Shown here: positions 50,801 through 61,868 of the stretch, piece by piece
Position numbering within the stretch: position 1 is the first letter of the stretch
Layout of the letters: each line of letters begins with the position of its first letter
Assembly: GCA_914767715.1 (NCBI GenBank)
Contig: OU612068.1
Location: 25,730,001 to 25,794,000, forward strand
DNA from: Membranipora membranacea
Taxonomy: Eukaryota; Bryozoa; Gymnolaemata; Cheilostomatida; Membraniporidae
DNA length: 64,000 bases
Direction: 5' to 3'
The notes under the pieces: model-generated
Seen by the model: the letters and a program-made list of their open reading frames with translations, nothing else
Told to the model about the DNA's origin: nothing
Databases searched by the model: none
Position numbers and translations under genes: made by a program

Positions 50801-53800
50801 GTGCAGTTGTCACAGATTTGGCATCTCTGACAGTCTCTGTGACAGACCACTTTTTACCAGTGTCAAGTGTTGGAGCACATTCCCTTATCACCTGGTCTGG
50901 TGACTCGTTCAACATCATATCTAGTCTCGCTTTTGATGTTTTGTACTCTTCCACAAGCGATTTCATAGGTAGAGTAAATGAACTGGCATACAGTGCATTA
51001 GTGTTGAAGCTCCTTGGAACTCTGAGCCACTTAAGCATGTGCTTGTTAATCATTTGCTCCATTCTCTCAACTGGTGTAAGCGGAATATAACTGTCAGAGG
51101 CCACAGAATTCGAGGCATGAGTGCAAAGTTGAGAATCCAGGCTTTGTATTTACCAGACAGACCACATTTTTCAATCGTGTCCAGCCCTGTAATGAGTTGT
51201 TTTTTCACCTCGTTTCCGCGAACCTGTCTGTGATCGGTAAACTATACCATCGTCAATTATAAAAATGCTTCAAATGATAGCCGCGCCTATATACTCCTCT
51301 CTTATAGGCGCCTTCACTTATAAGGGACGCGCCTTATAGGTGAACATTGCGGTACATAGAATTTTAACATTTGTATTGTAATGTCCAGTTTTCAACATTT
51401 GTATGTCTCTAGCTATTCTAGGCCCTAATAATATTAAATTTTTTGGGGGGTGTTCAATGTGCTCATTTATTATTATCGTATATATATTATACACATATTT
51501 TTGTTCATTTGTACGCGTAGCCGCAATCCCATAATTTTAGCACCTACAATACTGGGTCTGGTTTCAATTACCTTTTAAATGAATTTGAAATTTTGTGGTC
51601 CTATCATTGCCATTACTCAGGTGTAAAATCCAACATAGATTCCATTCCATACGTTAATCCTGTAAATTTTAATATCCATATTAATAAATATATTAATATT
51701 TAAATGCACCCTCAGTCGTATATAGTTCCTTAATAAATATATCGGTGCCTCTGTTGCAGAGTCTGTAAACGTTGGAGAAGGTTAAGTAAGGACAACTCCT
51801 TATGGAGAGATGTGGACCTCAGTTTCCAACCCCTCGGTACAATACAAGCGAGGAGATTAGTCAGAGAGCACTGTAATAGTCAGCATACAAAGAGACTGGC
51901 GCTGACAGCTGTGGACAACCGTGTGGAGAGAAAGAAATCTACCAAGTTTGAATGTGAGTATGTATAATTTGTATATATGATGTCCCCAGCTCCCTCATTT
52001 ATGTCGCTGTGGACAATACTATCTAAATTTGCAAGCAAAACTTTTGCAATTTTTTTCAATTACTCTTTTGTCACTGTTGAATTTGTGTTGCTACTGAATA
52101 TGCTTTGAATCGGCTGCATGTGATGTAACATTTTTCATAATCAAGATGTTTTTTTTCTATAGTTTTCCACACAATACCTACTCTTTCAATCAAATTGTGC
52201 CCTGTTATAACAAATTTGCAAACGGCAACAAGTGCTAAATTTTCATATGATATTTGACTTTTTCCTATATCATTTTAGGTTTTTCTCCTGGTATAGTGAA
52301 GGAGATGAAGGCACATTGCCCATCTCTGGAGTCGTTCTACTTGTCAAATGATCAGATATTTCAGGTTAATTTACGGACAGCTCTGCCTTCTACCCTGACA
52401 CACCTCAGTCTACCTTACTGTAACCTCAGTGTTCAAAATTTTGAAGCTATCTTCACACCAGGTAAGTCCTGTCAATGATCAGTCAACAAACAATTAACCC
52501 TGACTTTTGATGGCATTGGTGATAACTAAATCAATTTTATGCACGGCAAACCCTCTGCTTCGTTTCAACCAGGCTAGATTATTCTTTCATTGGAACATTC
52601 AGATCTTTTAGGATTTTGCCCGACTGCAGTTCTTCGACCAGAATTAGGGCATAAGGCTAGATGTAGCCTTTTTCATTGATATACATTGTACATTGTTGTT
52701 TCTTAGTATTGGTTGATGGTCAACGCGTCAACTCACGGTGTGTATTGAATAAGCTGAAGTATCTGGATTTGACCGGCACGTATGTGCCCGAGTCCAGCTC
52801 GGTCGGTCATGAATGGACTCTGCCTCCAGTACTAGAGACACTCATACTAAGAGATACCCTGATCTCTCTCCACCACCCAACTCTGATTGGTGCTATTGCC
52901 AACCACACATCTCTGAAGAAGCTCGACCTTGGCCTGAGTCATCTGAGTCTGGAAAATCTGGAGTTATTTTCAGTTGAACTGAATGATCTGGAGGTCCTCA
53001 ACCTGGCTGGTTAGTAGTTTTCATGTTTCTTTTATATTATTTATACCCACACACGCATGTCTTGACAAAGCTTGTCAGGACTGGCTATTCTTGATGGAGA
53101 TAAACTGTCTTTGGTCAGTCTAAAGTTTGAAGATCACAAAGCGGGTGGAGCCAACTACCAGATAAAATCAACAAGTAGACCATGACCTGCAAGGGAGTCA
53201 GAATAGGGAATGTTTTAGTAATTAATTAATATCTAGTAATCAGATGTAGTTTAAATATCACCATAGAGTTTTTGTTGCTGATATTTCTATTCCATATAAC
53301 CTTTTTCAGGGTGTTTGATAAGTGGTATCGGTGCTACCATAACATACACTCTAGACTATGACGCCAATGATTGGTACAGTGTATGGATACACGGCTTCAA
53401 ATCTCTCACCAAACTCAATGTCAGAAATGTGACGCAGAACTCTGGCAAAAAGATGCCATATTTGGAAGACAACATAAGGTAAGTAAAATAAAAAGAGAGT
53501 ATCTGACAATATTAATTTTTTATAAATATGTCAGCAATAAATCCAGTTACCATACCATTGACATTCAACAATTTTCATTTTTTGCTCATATCGATTGAAC
53601 TCCGGATATGAACATACCCAGAACATTTGGATTAATTATTCATTCATTTTGTTGTCAAACAATTTTGTTGCTTTCTTATTGAACACTTTGAATAGACCAA
53701 ATTGTAATATTGCACACACATAATGTAGTTAAATGCGACAACCAGTAGGTGTAGAGATTAAGCCAAGACCCATGATACGTCCCTAGATAGTGGTAAAGTC

Positions 53801-54694
53801 AAGCTCTACATTCATAGATCCTAATTTCCCACCTGCACCTAATACAAGGGAGTACCAAACTGAATATATATGATCTCTATCAATGTAAATGATCTGAGAT
53901 CTCACCTGATAATTAGTTCTATTCATGTTCATTATACAGTGACCGTGACCCAGCCAACTGTATTGATACTGATGGAGCATATTGGGGTGATGATTGGTCT
54001 GATGCCGAACTTATGGATGATCCTCTTGAGGAGACAAAATTTGATATCAAGGAGAGAACCCTCAAAGAGTTTGGCAGCTTGATGTCAAGGTTTGTACAAT
54101 GTTCTCTTATTTAATGTAATTGTTGCACAGAGTATGCTCATGTGTGAGGACCTAAGTGTTCAGGATTGGTTTAACCTGAGTTTTACTGATCAAGTGATTC
54201 CAGTGTTTCAGATAGAGAGGGTCATGTGAAAAAACAATTCTTTACGCTCAAGTTTGTATACACTGATCTGGCCTTACCTATATCCTTGTAACAGGGAATC
54301 CCCTGCTTACTCGTTGAAATTACTAGAACAGATGCAGAGTTATCCTACTTTTTGACATGAGAGCACAATAAATATTTGATCAACATTTTCATCATAATTT
54401 TATCCACTGCCCAGTTGCTAGGATTTGTCTGTATGACGTTATCAATTTATAAATTTAGCTAGAATAGTGATTGCCTTAAAGACAACCTCTTGCTTTACCA
54501 ACGAAGTCAACAAACTCATATTGCCTGTTGATACTCATAACGCACTGGGGTGTCTACAATGTGTATACTTATCAGCTTGCTTTGCTTTAATAAGCCTGGT
54601 ATTTTGTTGTAGCTTTGGGGACAGTATAGATGATGAGGAATGTCCTTACGGGCCTGACTGTGATCAGTGTTATTTGTTAGGCTTGAATGAATGA
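47819..54694 (+). CDS. F-box/leucine-rich-repeat protein F3
   Basis: Exons 47819-48283, 51760-51953, 52279-52461, 52707-53009, 53310-53478, 53940-54089 and 54613-54694, phases 2-1-1-1-2-2 like F1. ATG 47856 sits in an ideal context (GCCACCATGA) and gives 502 residues. An upstream exon in the same frame cannot be excluded. The F-box (IKDLSEEILLSIFCLLDSKT, then VCKRWRRLSKDNSLWRDVDL) is split by intron 1. LRRs follow (STLTHLSLPYCNL, LKYLDLTG, ETLILRDTLI, LEVLNLAG), then FKSLTKLNVRNVTQNSG, an acidic stretch (NCIDTDGAYWGDDWSDAEL) and a Cys-rich tail (DEECPYGPDCDQCYLLG). Expected role: substrate receptor of an SCF ubiquitin ligase. AATAAA at about 54756. Confidence 0.87.
48428..48888. repeat. Cluster of TGGGGCACGTTGAGCC words in F3 intron 1
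   Basis: The 16-base word occurs forward at 48428-48443, 48452-48467 and 48873-48888 and in reverse at about 48821-48836 and 48852-48867. The last two form a tight hairpin. The arrangement resembles doubled ends of an inverted-repeat transposon about 0.46 kb long. A related word, GGCTCAACGCCTTCCCC, lies near 49050. Confidence 0.65.
49430..49510 (-). repeat. Degenerate tRNA-like (SINE-type) sequence
   Basis: On the reverse strand the stretch reads GGCTTGGCTGAATGGTTAGC and continues GCGCTTGCAC, an A-box-like D arm. The B-box position (GGCAGCAGATTC) has decayed. A perfect 15-base-arm hairpin, GAATGGTTAGAATCC with GGATTCTAACCATTC, lies next to it at about 49368-49400. Confidence 0.35.
50039..51240 (-). 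mobile_element. R2-like LINE remnant with restriction-like endonuclease
   Basis: Overlapping reverse-strand frames (50730-51104, 50320-50850, 50039-50398) give the post-RT region: a zinc-knuckle C-x2-C-x7-H-x4-C (CAECTAKGTLRHILSNCP), then a nuclease-like block (RPDLIVWSDKGKSLIQMELT, VPWEEN, HERKLTRYEDLV). Such ordering is typical of R2/NeSL-type LINEs, which use a restriction-like endonuclease. Several frame changes mean it is dead. It lies in intron 1 of F3, antisense to it. Confidence 0.75.
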
Positions 54695-56778
54695 ATGAAT
54701 ATACACTTAATTATTACTGATCAATGTACCAAGGTACCACTAAGATCAGGCTTACAATAAAGGAAGATAGAACATTGCGTCATCATGTTAATAACACAAA
54801 CCTACAGTATTTCTGCCCTTTTCTCCATCCAGGCAGAGCAAATATTTCCTCATATCAATATATAGCTATGTTTATTAATTTAATTTGGGTTAGCTGCTCT
54901 CATATTTGTCAAGTTTGGCCCTTACCCCACCTCCTGTATAGATCTCAGTCTCAAGTACATTTTTCACACTCATATCAAACATACACTTAGTACTAATATC
55001 AACATACTTCTGACTTTTACTGTATCATATAAAATGTGAAGCTTGCGCAGCTTGAAGTCGTATCAGCTTTACTTGTATTTTATATCACACTTGCAGTAAC
55101 CACTTTTTTATTCAGACTCTTTTTCCGTGAATTTTCTTATTCCAGTATTATCATTTTTTGACATATTGTCCATGAAGCATAACTCTGTTATATAGTTTGT
55201 TTTAATCTTAGTTAGTTTGAAGCATCTTTCTTTCTACATGTTTATTTGAAGTATCGCATATCCGTGACACACTGTGTCAACCTTTAGTGATGGTCAGCTC
55301 TTTTATAACCATGTAAATATAATACCAACCAAAACCAAGAAATTGGTATGTCTAGCATAATATATGTGACAACAATGTCGATGTTTTGCTGTTAATGCAT
55401 TAGTAAACAAATGGAGTGTTGAAGCAAAATGCTAAGATATAAATGGTGGTTATGACTGTGAGTCAAAACTTCATAAAGTTAGTTTTCCTGGTGGAACCTT
55501 GTATGTTAGATAGTAAAAACTTGTATTATAATAGCAGCATTTGCCAGTGCCAGTCTTTCCTCTTTTGAAGGCTATCGCTGTAGCTGAATATAAGTCACAT
55601 TTATTAACTCACCAAGTGGTAATCATGTACAGATATACAGAGTAAACGATTTGTTCTTATTTGAAGATCAACTTTGATGTGATTGTACACAGCTAGTTTG
55701 CTCTCAGGGGTCGTTATAGCCCAAGAATTGGGCCTTCTAGCGATCCACAGCTGTATGTTGCACACATTCTGAATTTTGCAGAGATCAGCTCATGCCAAGA
55801 GCTGAGCTGATCTCTGCAAAATTGAGTCTCGGAATTCCGAAGCCATCTGATTGGCTACCTGCTCTGGTGTCATACTCCCCAAAGCGTGCGGATTTGTTAT
55901 TAATAGTTATCCTCTCTTGTCATTATTAGCTGATTTTGATTGACAGTTTATGCAGGGGATATCCCATTTCCCCTTTCCAAAGTAGCATTCAGAACCCAAA
56001 CTAAACTCATTGCTCTTTCACATGCGCAAATTCAAGTCACGCATGATGCATACTTAGCATTACGACACCTGCTTTGTGGTAATGATAGCCTAGTTTATCA
56101 GTGATCTACATGCCCAGTCAGATCACGAGAGTCAGTATGTGTTGCACATGGAAATTCAAGAAGTTTGTAAAATAGCTCATGATTCATTTCCTAAGCTATA
56201 TTTTTTGGTACCATGAATGCAATTAACACAACGGCCAATGGTTTAATTACGCCACAATGAGCATAACATCAATGGAGAAGCATGTGCATTCATGGTTGTG
56301 GTAGGGCCAAGATAGGCAGTATGCCTTCATTCATATATGTACATTAATAGCTTCTGTCTTGGTATAATGTAGAAGTATTCCTTTGTGTAATCAGTATCAA
56401 TAATGAGCCCATATACTACAATAACGCTCACACTTAGTTGTCTTCTCATTGACTTTTCTTCATTGCATTCTGGGAATGTTCAGTGATAATTTTATTGTCA
56501 ACTGTTGATTGGCCAATCGGCGTCTCCAAGGTTAGCAAGTCAGTGTTTTAACATTTGTGCCAAAGTGAGTTTTAATATTTGCCTAATATTGCCTAGCTTG
56601 GCCTATTCCTTCCACAAAAATCTTCCTTTCTACCTCATAGTCTAGAAATGTATATATCTAGACGCGTTGAATGGGCAACTTGTGCTTGGTTTACTGTTGA
56701 ATGCACATATGGGTGTCAAATATATACACAAAGTACCTCATTGACACCCGACAAAAAAGCACCAAACCAGTGAACCAA
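54695..56778. other. 3' flank of F3 up to the F1B repeat
   Basis: No gene recognised. Contains a perfect hairpin: TTTTGCAGAGATCAGCTC at 55774-55791 pairs with 55804-55821 across a 12-base loop. Confidence 0.45.
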
Positions 56779-56973
56779 TGATTGATGAACTAAACCTCCT
56801 TTAGTTCATTGAGTGAACTCCCAATGACTATGAGTTCATTGCCCAAACACTTCACTCATCAATTCGTCATCTTGAATGTTCATCATTGGTTGAGCATTAC
56901 TAGGATTATTGTCCTATCTTCATCCCGCAAGCCTTTATTTCTCTAACTGTGACAAAGCTTTGCTCCATCATAG

Positions 56974-56994
56974 CAATGAAGAGGGAGTTCATTG
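56974..56994. promoter_or_regulatory. 21-base near-palindrome upstream of F1B
   Basis: Same element as 195-215, with CAATGAA and TTCATTG arms. The TATA-like stretch follows at about 57058-57068. Confidence 0.35.
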
Positions 56995-58055
56995 ATCATA
57001 GGCAGCTGGGGCTTGTAAACATGTCTGTCAGCTCAGTGTCTATTGTCACTGTGTGATATATAAATATGCAAAGCCTGTACGTAGTGACTTCAGTGACAAT
57101 GAACTTTTCTTCATTGCTGTACACCTATGATTCCAAGTTAGAAGTTGGATCTTCATTCATCGTTTGGGTAGTTTACTCAGAAGAAGGGCTAGTTTAACTT
57201 ATTCTCCTTACAAGCAATCTCAGTTTCCACCACTGAGCCCAGATTAGTAGATTTAGTACTAGAAAGTGACTCACCTCTTCTTAGGGAAAAGTCTAGCCAA
57301 ACACACCTGCTAGTGGCCTTGTCTATCGCGCAGTGTATATAATTCAAGGGTGACTGTCGTCACAAACCTATCTGCATACAATTTCCGTTGCCGGGTGGCT
57401 TTGTGGCAGCAATCATTTATACCGCAAACACATCCGTAAGGGTTTGTTATGGCTATATAGCCTGTTACAAGCCCATCTGGATAGTCTTGTCAAATACTGG
57501 ACCGGAGGCCATTTTAGTGATCGTCAGAACCAGATTGGTTCTTATTGCAGCAATACTCCATCCCCGACTACTGAACACATTATAGACGTACACAAAAAAG
57601 ACCAGAATGAATGCTTCAGACAAGAAGTATCAGAAGCTTACAAGGTCAGTGTGGCTAACATAGTTCTAGTTTTACCTCTATGACTGCATTTGGAGGTGCT
57701 CCTCCTGACTGGTCATTCTAATGCGAAAAAGGGCAACTCAAATTGTTTGCATAAAGGTCGAACTTGATTAAATAAAGGTGTCAACTACTTGATCCAAAAC
57801 AGCTTTTCAACACAACATTCGCTTTTCACAAACTCGCTTGTCAATAGTGTACGCCTAGTTAGTAAGAACAGTCTTTCTGATTACCTGCGTTTTATTTGTG
57901 GCTTGTGTGGGGAAGATAACCTATACCCTAACCCGCCGGTACCAGCTACCCTTTTTTCGAAGAGGCAGAGGAGGATCATTTTACTGCATGCAAGCACACA
58001 CTAGACCTCCTGCAATGATAGCTTGATTTGACAACATTTCTACTTTTCCTTTTAG

Positions 58056-61000
58056 TGACAACTCCGCAGGGTCGAAAGAAGAGATAACTTTGCAAAGCTC
58101 CTGTCGTACTTTGAACATTGCTGAGAATACCTTTTACATGGAACTGCCCTATGTTCTATCAATGCATGTTATGTCAGAGCAATATGTGTCAACGGAAGAG
58201 GCGTGCTTTCTTAGAGAATTACCATTATGTATGGGACTTGGTATAATGTCATTTCTGGCAACCTATATTGCCCGTCAACAGATAAATCTAGAGAAAAGGA
58301 CACCAAAGAAAATACATAAGAAGCCAGTAACTCTCCTTGCACCATATATGAAGCCACTGCCAGGGACTTGTTCTATCGAGGAACTGTCTGATGAGATTTT
58401 AATCATCATATTCTCTCAGCTTGACAGTCAGTCTCTCATCAGGTCCTCTAGGTATGTAACGATAAGTTCAACTGTCTGAGTGCTATACACATAGCTGCAT
58501 ATTTTTAACTGTTGAAGTTAATAATGGTTTACAGTGTTGGCAACAAGTATTAAACGGGTGAGCTCCATTCCCTGCAGGCAGTATGTCTGCGATACATATA
58601 CAACAAATTGAGACAAACCAATTTTAACTGATAACATAGTTAACTCTTCGAAGGTCATGGACAGGTGAACTAGGAGAGCATAATCCTAACCAGCGCTTAC
58701 CATAACCAGTCCAGTAATAGCATATTGATGTGATCACCACACCGGTGTCGCTGTTTCAACCTTATGACATTTGCTCATAGAATCTCACACTTGAAGTCTG
58801 CTGTAGATTATTATGTACTGATTAAATACTAACTCGAGGAACTCATTATCATGCTGCTGGTCACTTTGATTAGGCTTAGGGCTTGTGGCAGTGTTGAGCC
58901 TGAATCTGAAAGACTTTAAAGATTACCATGAAGATATGATGATATAAGAAAGAGGCAGCAACATTTGCAAATATTGTCTGCCCCTTGCCCCTGCTCACCA
59001 AATTGAAGTAACATAATTTAAGTGACTTTTGTCAGTATTTATAATTTGTACCTGACTTCCTATTACAATATACATAGAGTATGCAAGCGTTGGAACTTAC
59101 TGAGCAAAGATAAATCACTGTGGAGAGATGTCGATCTGAGCTTTCAGCCTCTTGTATCTAAGGATGCACAGAAACTCATAAGGGAAAAATGTAACAATCA
59201 GTACACCAAACAGCTGTGCCTAAGTGCGAGAGAGAAGTCATTAGCTGGAAGGCTCCAGGCAACGGGATCAGAATGTAAGTCTGTCATTCCAGTAGTCCTA
59301 CATCTATCTCAGATGATAGAAGGAAAACCAGGGCCTACTTTACTCTCTAATAGAGGAAGGTGTATGTGGAAAAGCGTGCTTGTTTTTTTTTTCTATTTTC
59401 CCACCAGGTTGTCATTTTTATACCGCAGGGTTTTCCTATTTAAACATTGTTTTACACAAGATTAACTGACTCTTAATGCTTTCATTCATGATATTCCTGT
59501 TTAGGTATCTCTCTTGGAGTTGTCCGTGAGATAAATGATAGGTGCCTATCACTGGAAACGTTCTACTTGTCACATGATCTGTTATTTAACAGGGACTTGC
59601 TCAGTCATCTCCCCTCTACACTCAAACATCTCAGCCTACCATACTGTAGCTTCAACGCTCAGAGCTTTAAGGCGCTACTCTCTCCAGGTTAGTGTTCTTG
59701 TTGTAGTAGAGATCTTGCTGTTTTTTGCGCAGGTGATTATTCATAGTTTAACAATTTGATACATGTCTAACACAAATTCCTGTAGTTTTCTCATTGTACA
59801 TTTGATATTTCCTTGAAATTTCCCTTTGAACATCTAAAAATGCAGAACTTTCGCGTTACAAAATTGAATGAATGTACTGTTTCAGCTGTTTCATAGGCAG
59901 ATATTTTGCACTGGTATCTCAAAATATGCTTAACTGCATTTTCTTCAATTTTGTTAGGATTTGGTAATGGTTATCCCAATTTTCATTATTCAATTTATGT
60001 ACGCAAATGAATGTACTATCCCTCTTTACATCTCATCCCCACTCTGCTTCCCCAGCAGCAGAGTCATAGAAAGGGCTAGGCTTACATATGTTACACACTT
60101 ACACACTCTTTCTTTTATAGGATTCATTCTCAACGAATTGACTCACCTTGATTTAACTGGGTCGCTTGTCGTGAAGCTGGTGCAGATAGCAGATGAAGAG
60201 TGGGTCTTGCCCCCGAAACTCACAACCCTGATCATCCGGGATACACTTATTCCACTGTATGACTCGCCCCTTCTGGTAGCTATAGCAGATCACAAACCTC
60301 TACTCAGGCTGGACATTAGCTTGTGTAAATTCTCTATGGCAGAGTTAGAGATGATGTCTCGAGGACTAACTGATAATCTGGAAGTTTTGAACATGGCTGG
60401 TAGGCATTAAAGCATCTATGAAAAAACTTTAAAATAATCACAGGAACTGCTCCAGCTCATAAGCTTTGAAATGAGTCCAAGAACAACTCAATAGACAGTT
60501 TGCTGAGCTCTAATTTGAGGATTTGTCCTCTTTCTAGTTTGGTACTTTTAACCCACACCGCATAGGAAAAACGTGCTGAAAGAGGGTTATCTTGAAAACC
60601 GCTTACGTTAGGATAAAAATGATTTTTGATTCAGAATCTGCACCATTGGGGACTTGAAAGTTGCTAAATCTTAATTTTAGTGACAAAATTCATGAAAAAT
60701 TCCATGAAATTTGTCCGCAAAACTGGCAGAAATTGATATGATTGACTATCCGAATACCAATACTATATCCCTATCAGTTTGCGTAGGGGGGATATGATGT
60801 CATTGACTCGCGTAATCTCATCAAAATTTGATGAAAAGAACTGTAATCCAGCATATACATGATACGTACCCTTTTTGGCATATGAATAAATATCCATATG
60901 TTCAACCTTGGGAGAAATAGGCATAACAAAGTACAGAAGTAAGCTTTTTGTGACAAAAGGAAGTTGTATCCAACTCATTCTCATTAATTTTAGGCTGCTT

Positions 61001-61868
61001 GATTTGTGATGATAAGGACTTTACAGTCCAACGATACACAGATCTCGATGAGCTGGAGACAGAAATAGACATGAACGATAGCTCTTGGATTGGTGTATTC
61101 TTTTATGGATTCCATAACTTACATCAGCTCAATGTCAGGAATGTGAGGCAACACTCTGGGAAACTCATGTGTACCATTGATGAAGGTGTATTTGATGGGT
61201 ATGTATAGTTATCATCATATTACTATCATTACCAACGTGATCATCATGATCATCAGCATCAATATCACCAAAGATCTTGGTATCAAAAATTTTTATGTAA
61301 TATTGTCAAAATTGAATATCTTCCTCTGTAAGAAAACTTTGTTTTTTTGTGGCTTGGAGAAGAGCTGGAATCAATAATGGGCCGATTAATCGCCATTCAG
61401 TATAATATTTTGGGCTTAAATCTGTATTTCGTCAGTCAATGTGAATGTAAAGATTCGACGTTGTGTTTAACTGCTGTTATGTGAATACAACTAACATTTT
61501 TTGGTGTAGACGTTCTACTATTTGGGACACAATCGACACTGACGGTGTCATTTTGGATGAAGAAGGAACAGAATGGAGCGATAGAGATTGTTGTGAAGAC
61601 CCCTTAGAGAACTCCAAGTACAGCTTGGAGAAGAGAAGAGCTAAAGAATATGTTGATTTAATGGAAATTCATCTCAGGTATCTCAGGTTTTACTAGCTTA
61701 AATTAGCACCTTTGGGTCTGATTCACACACATTTATTTACTATATACTATATATCGGTGTTTTGAGACCCCTCCCCTGTTGATAACCTACCATTTCTTAT
61801 GCTGTAGCTCTAATGAATCAGCTGTAGGCAGTCTGTATCGGGTCGAGTTATCCTCTCTCTTTATCTGA
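58056..61868 (+). CDS. F-box/leucine-rich-repeat protein F1B
   Basis: Second copy of F1A: exons 58056-58451, 59078-59274, 59505-59687, 60121-60399, 60994-61198, 61510-61677 and 61808-61868. All splice sites and the stop are kept. The coding part differs from F1A very little (for example Val to Glu, NLVKRTP to NLEKRTP). Same predicted role as F1A. It would be functional if F1A is. The alternative is an assembly artefact joining two haplotypes. Confidence 0.85.

Noticed and set aside
51280-51345. Repeats with CTTATAGG and GCGCC words
   Set aside because: They look like one end of an inverted-repeat transposon, but I could not find the other end or a target duplication.
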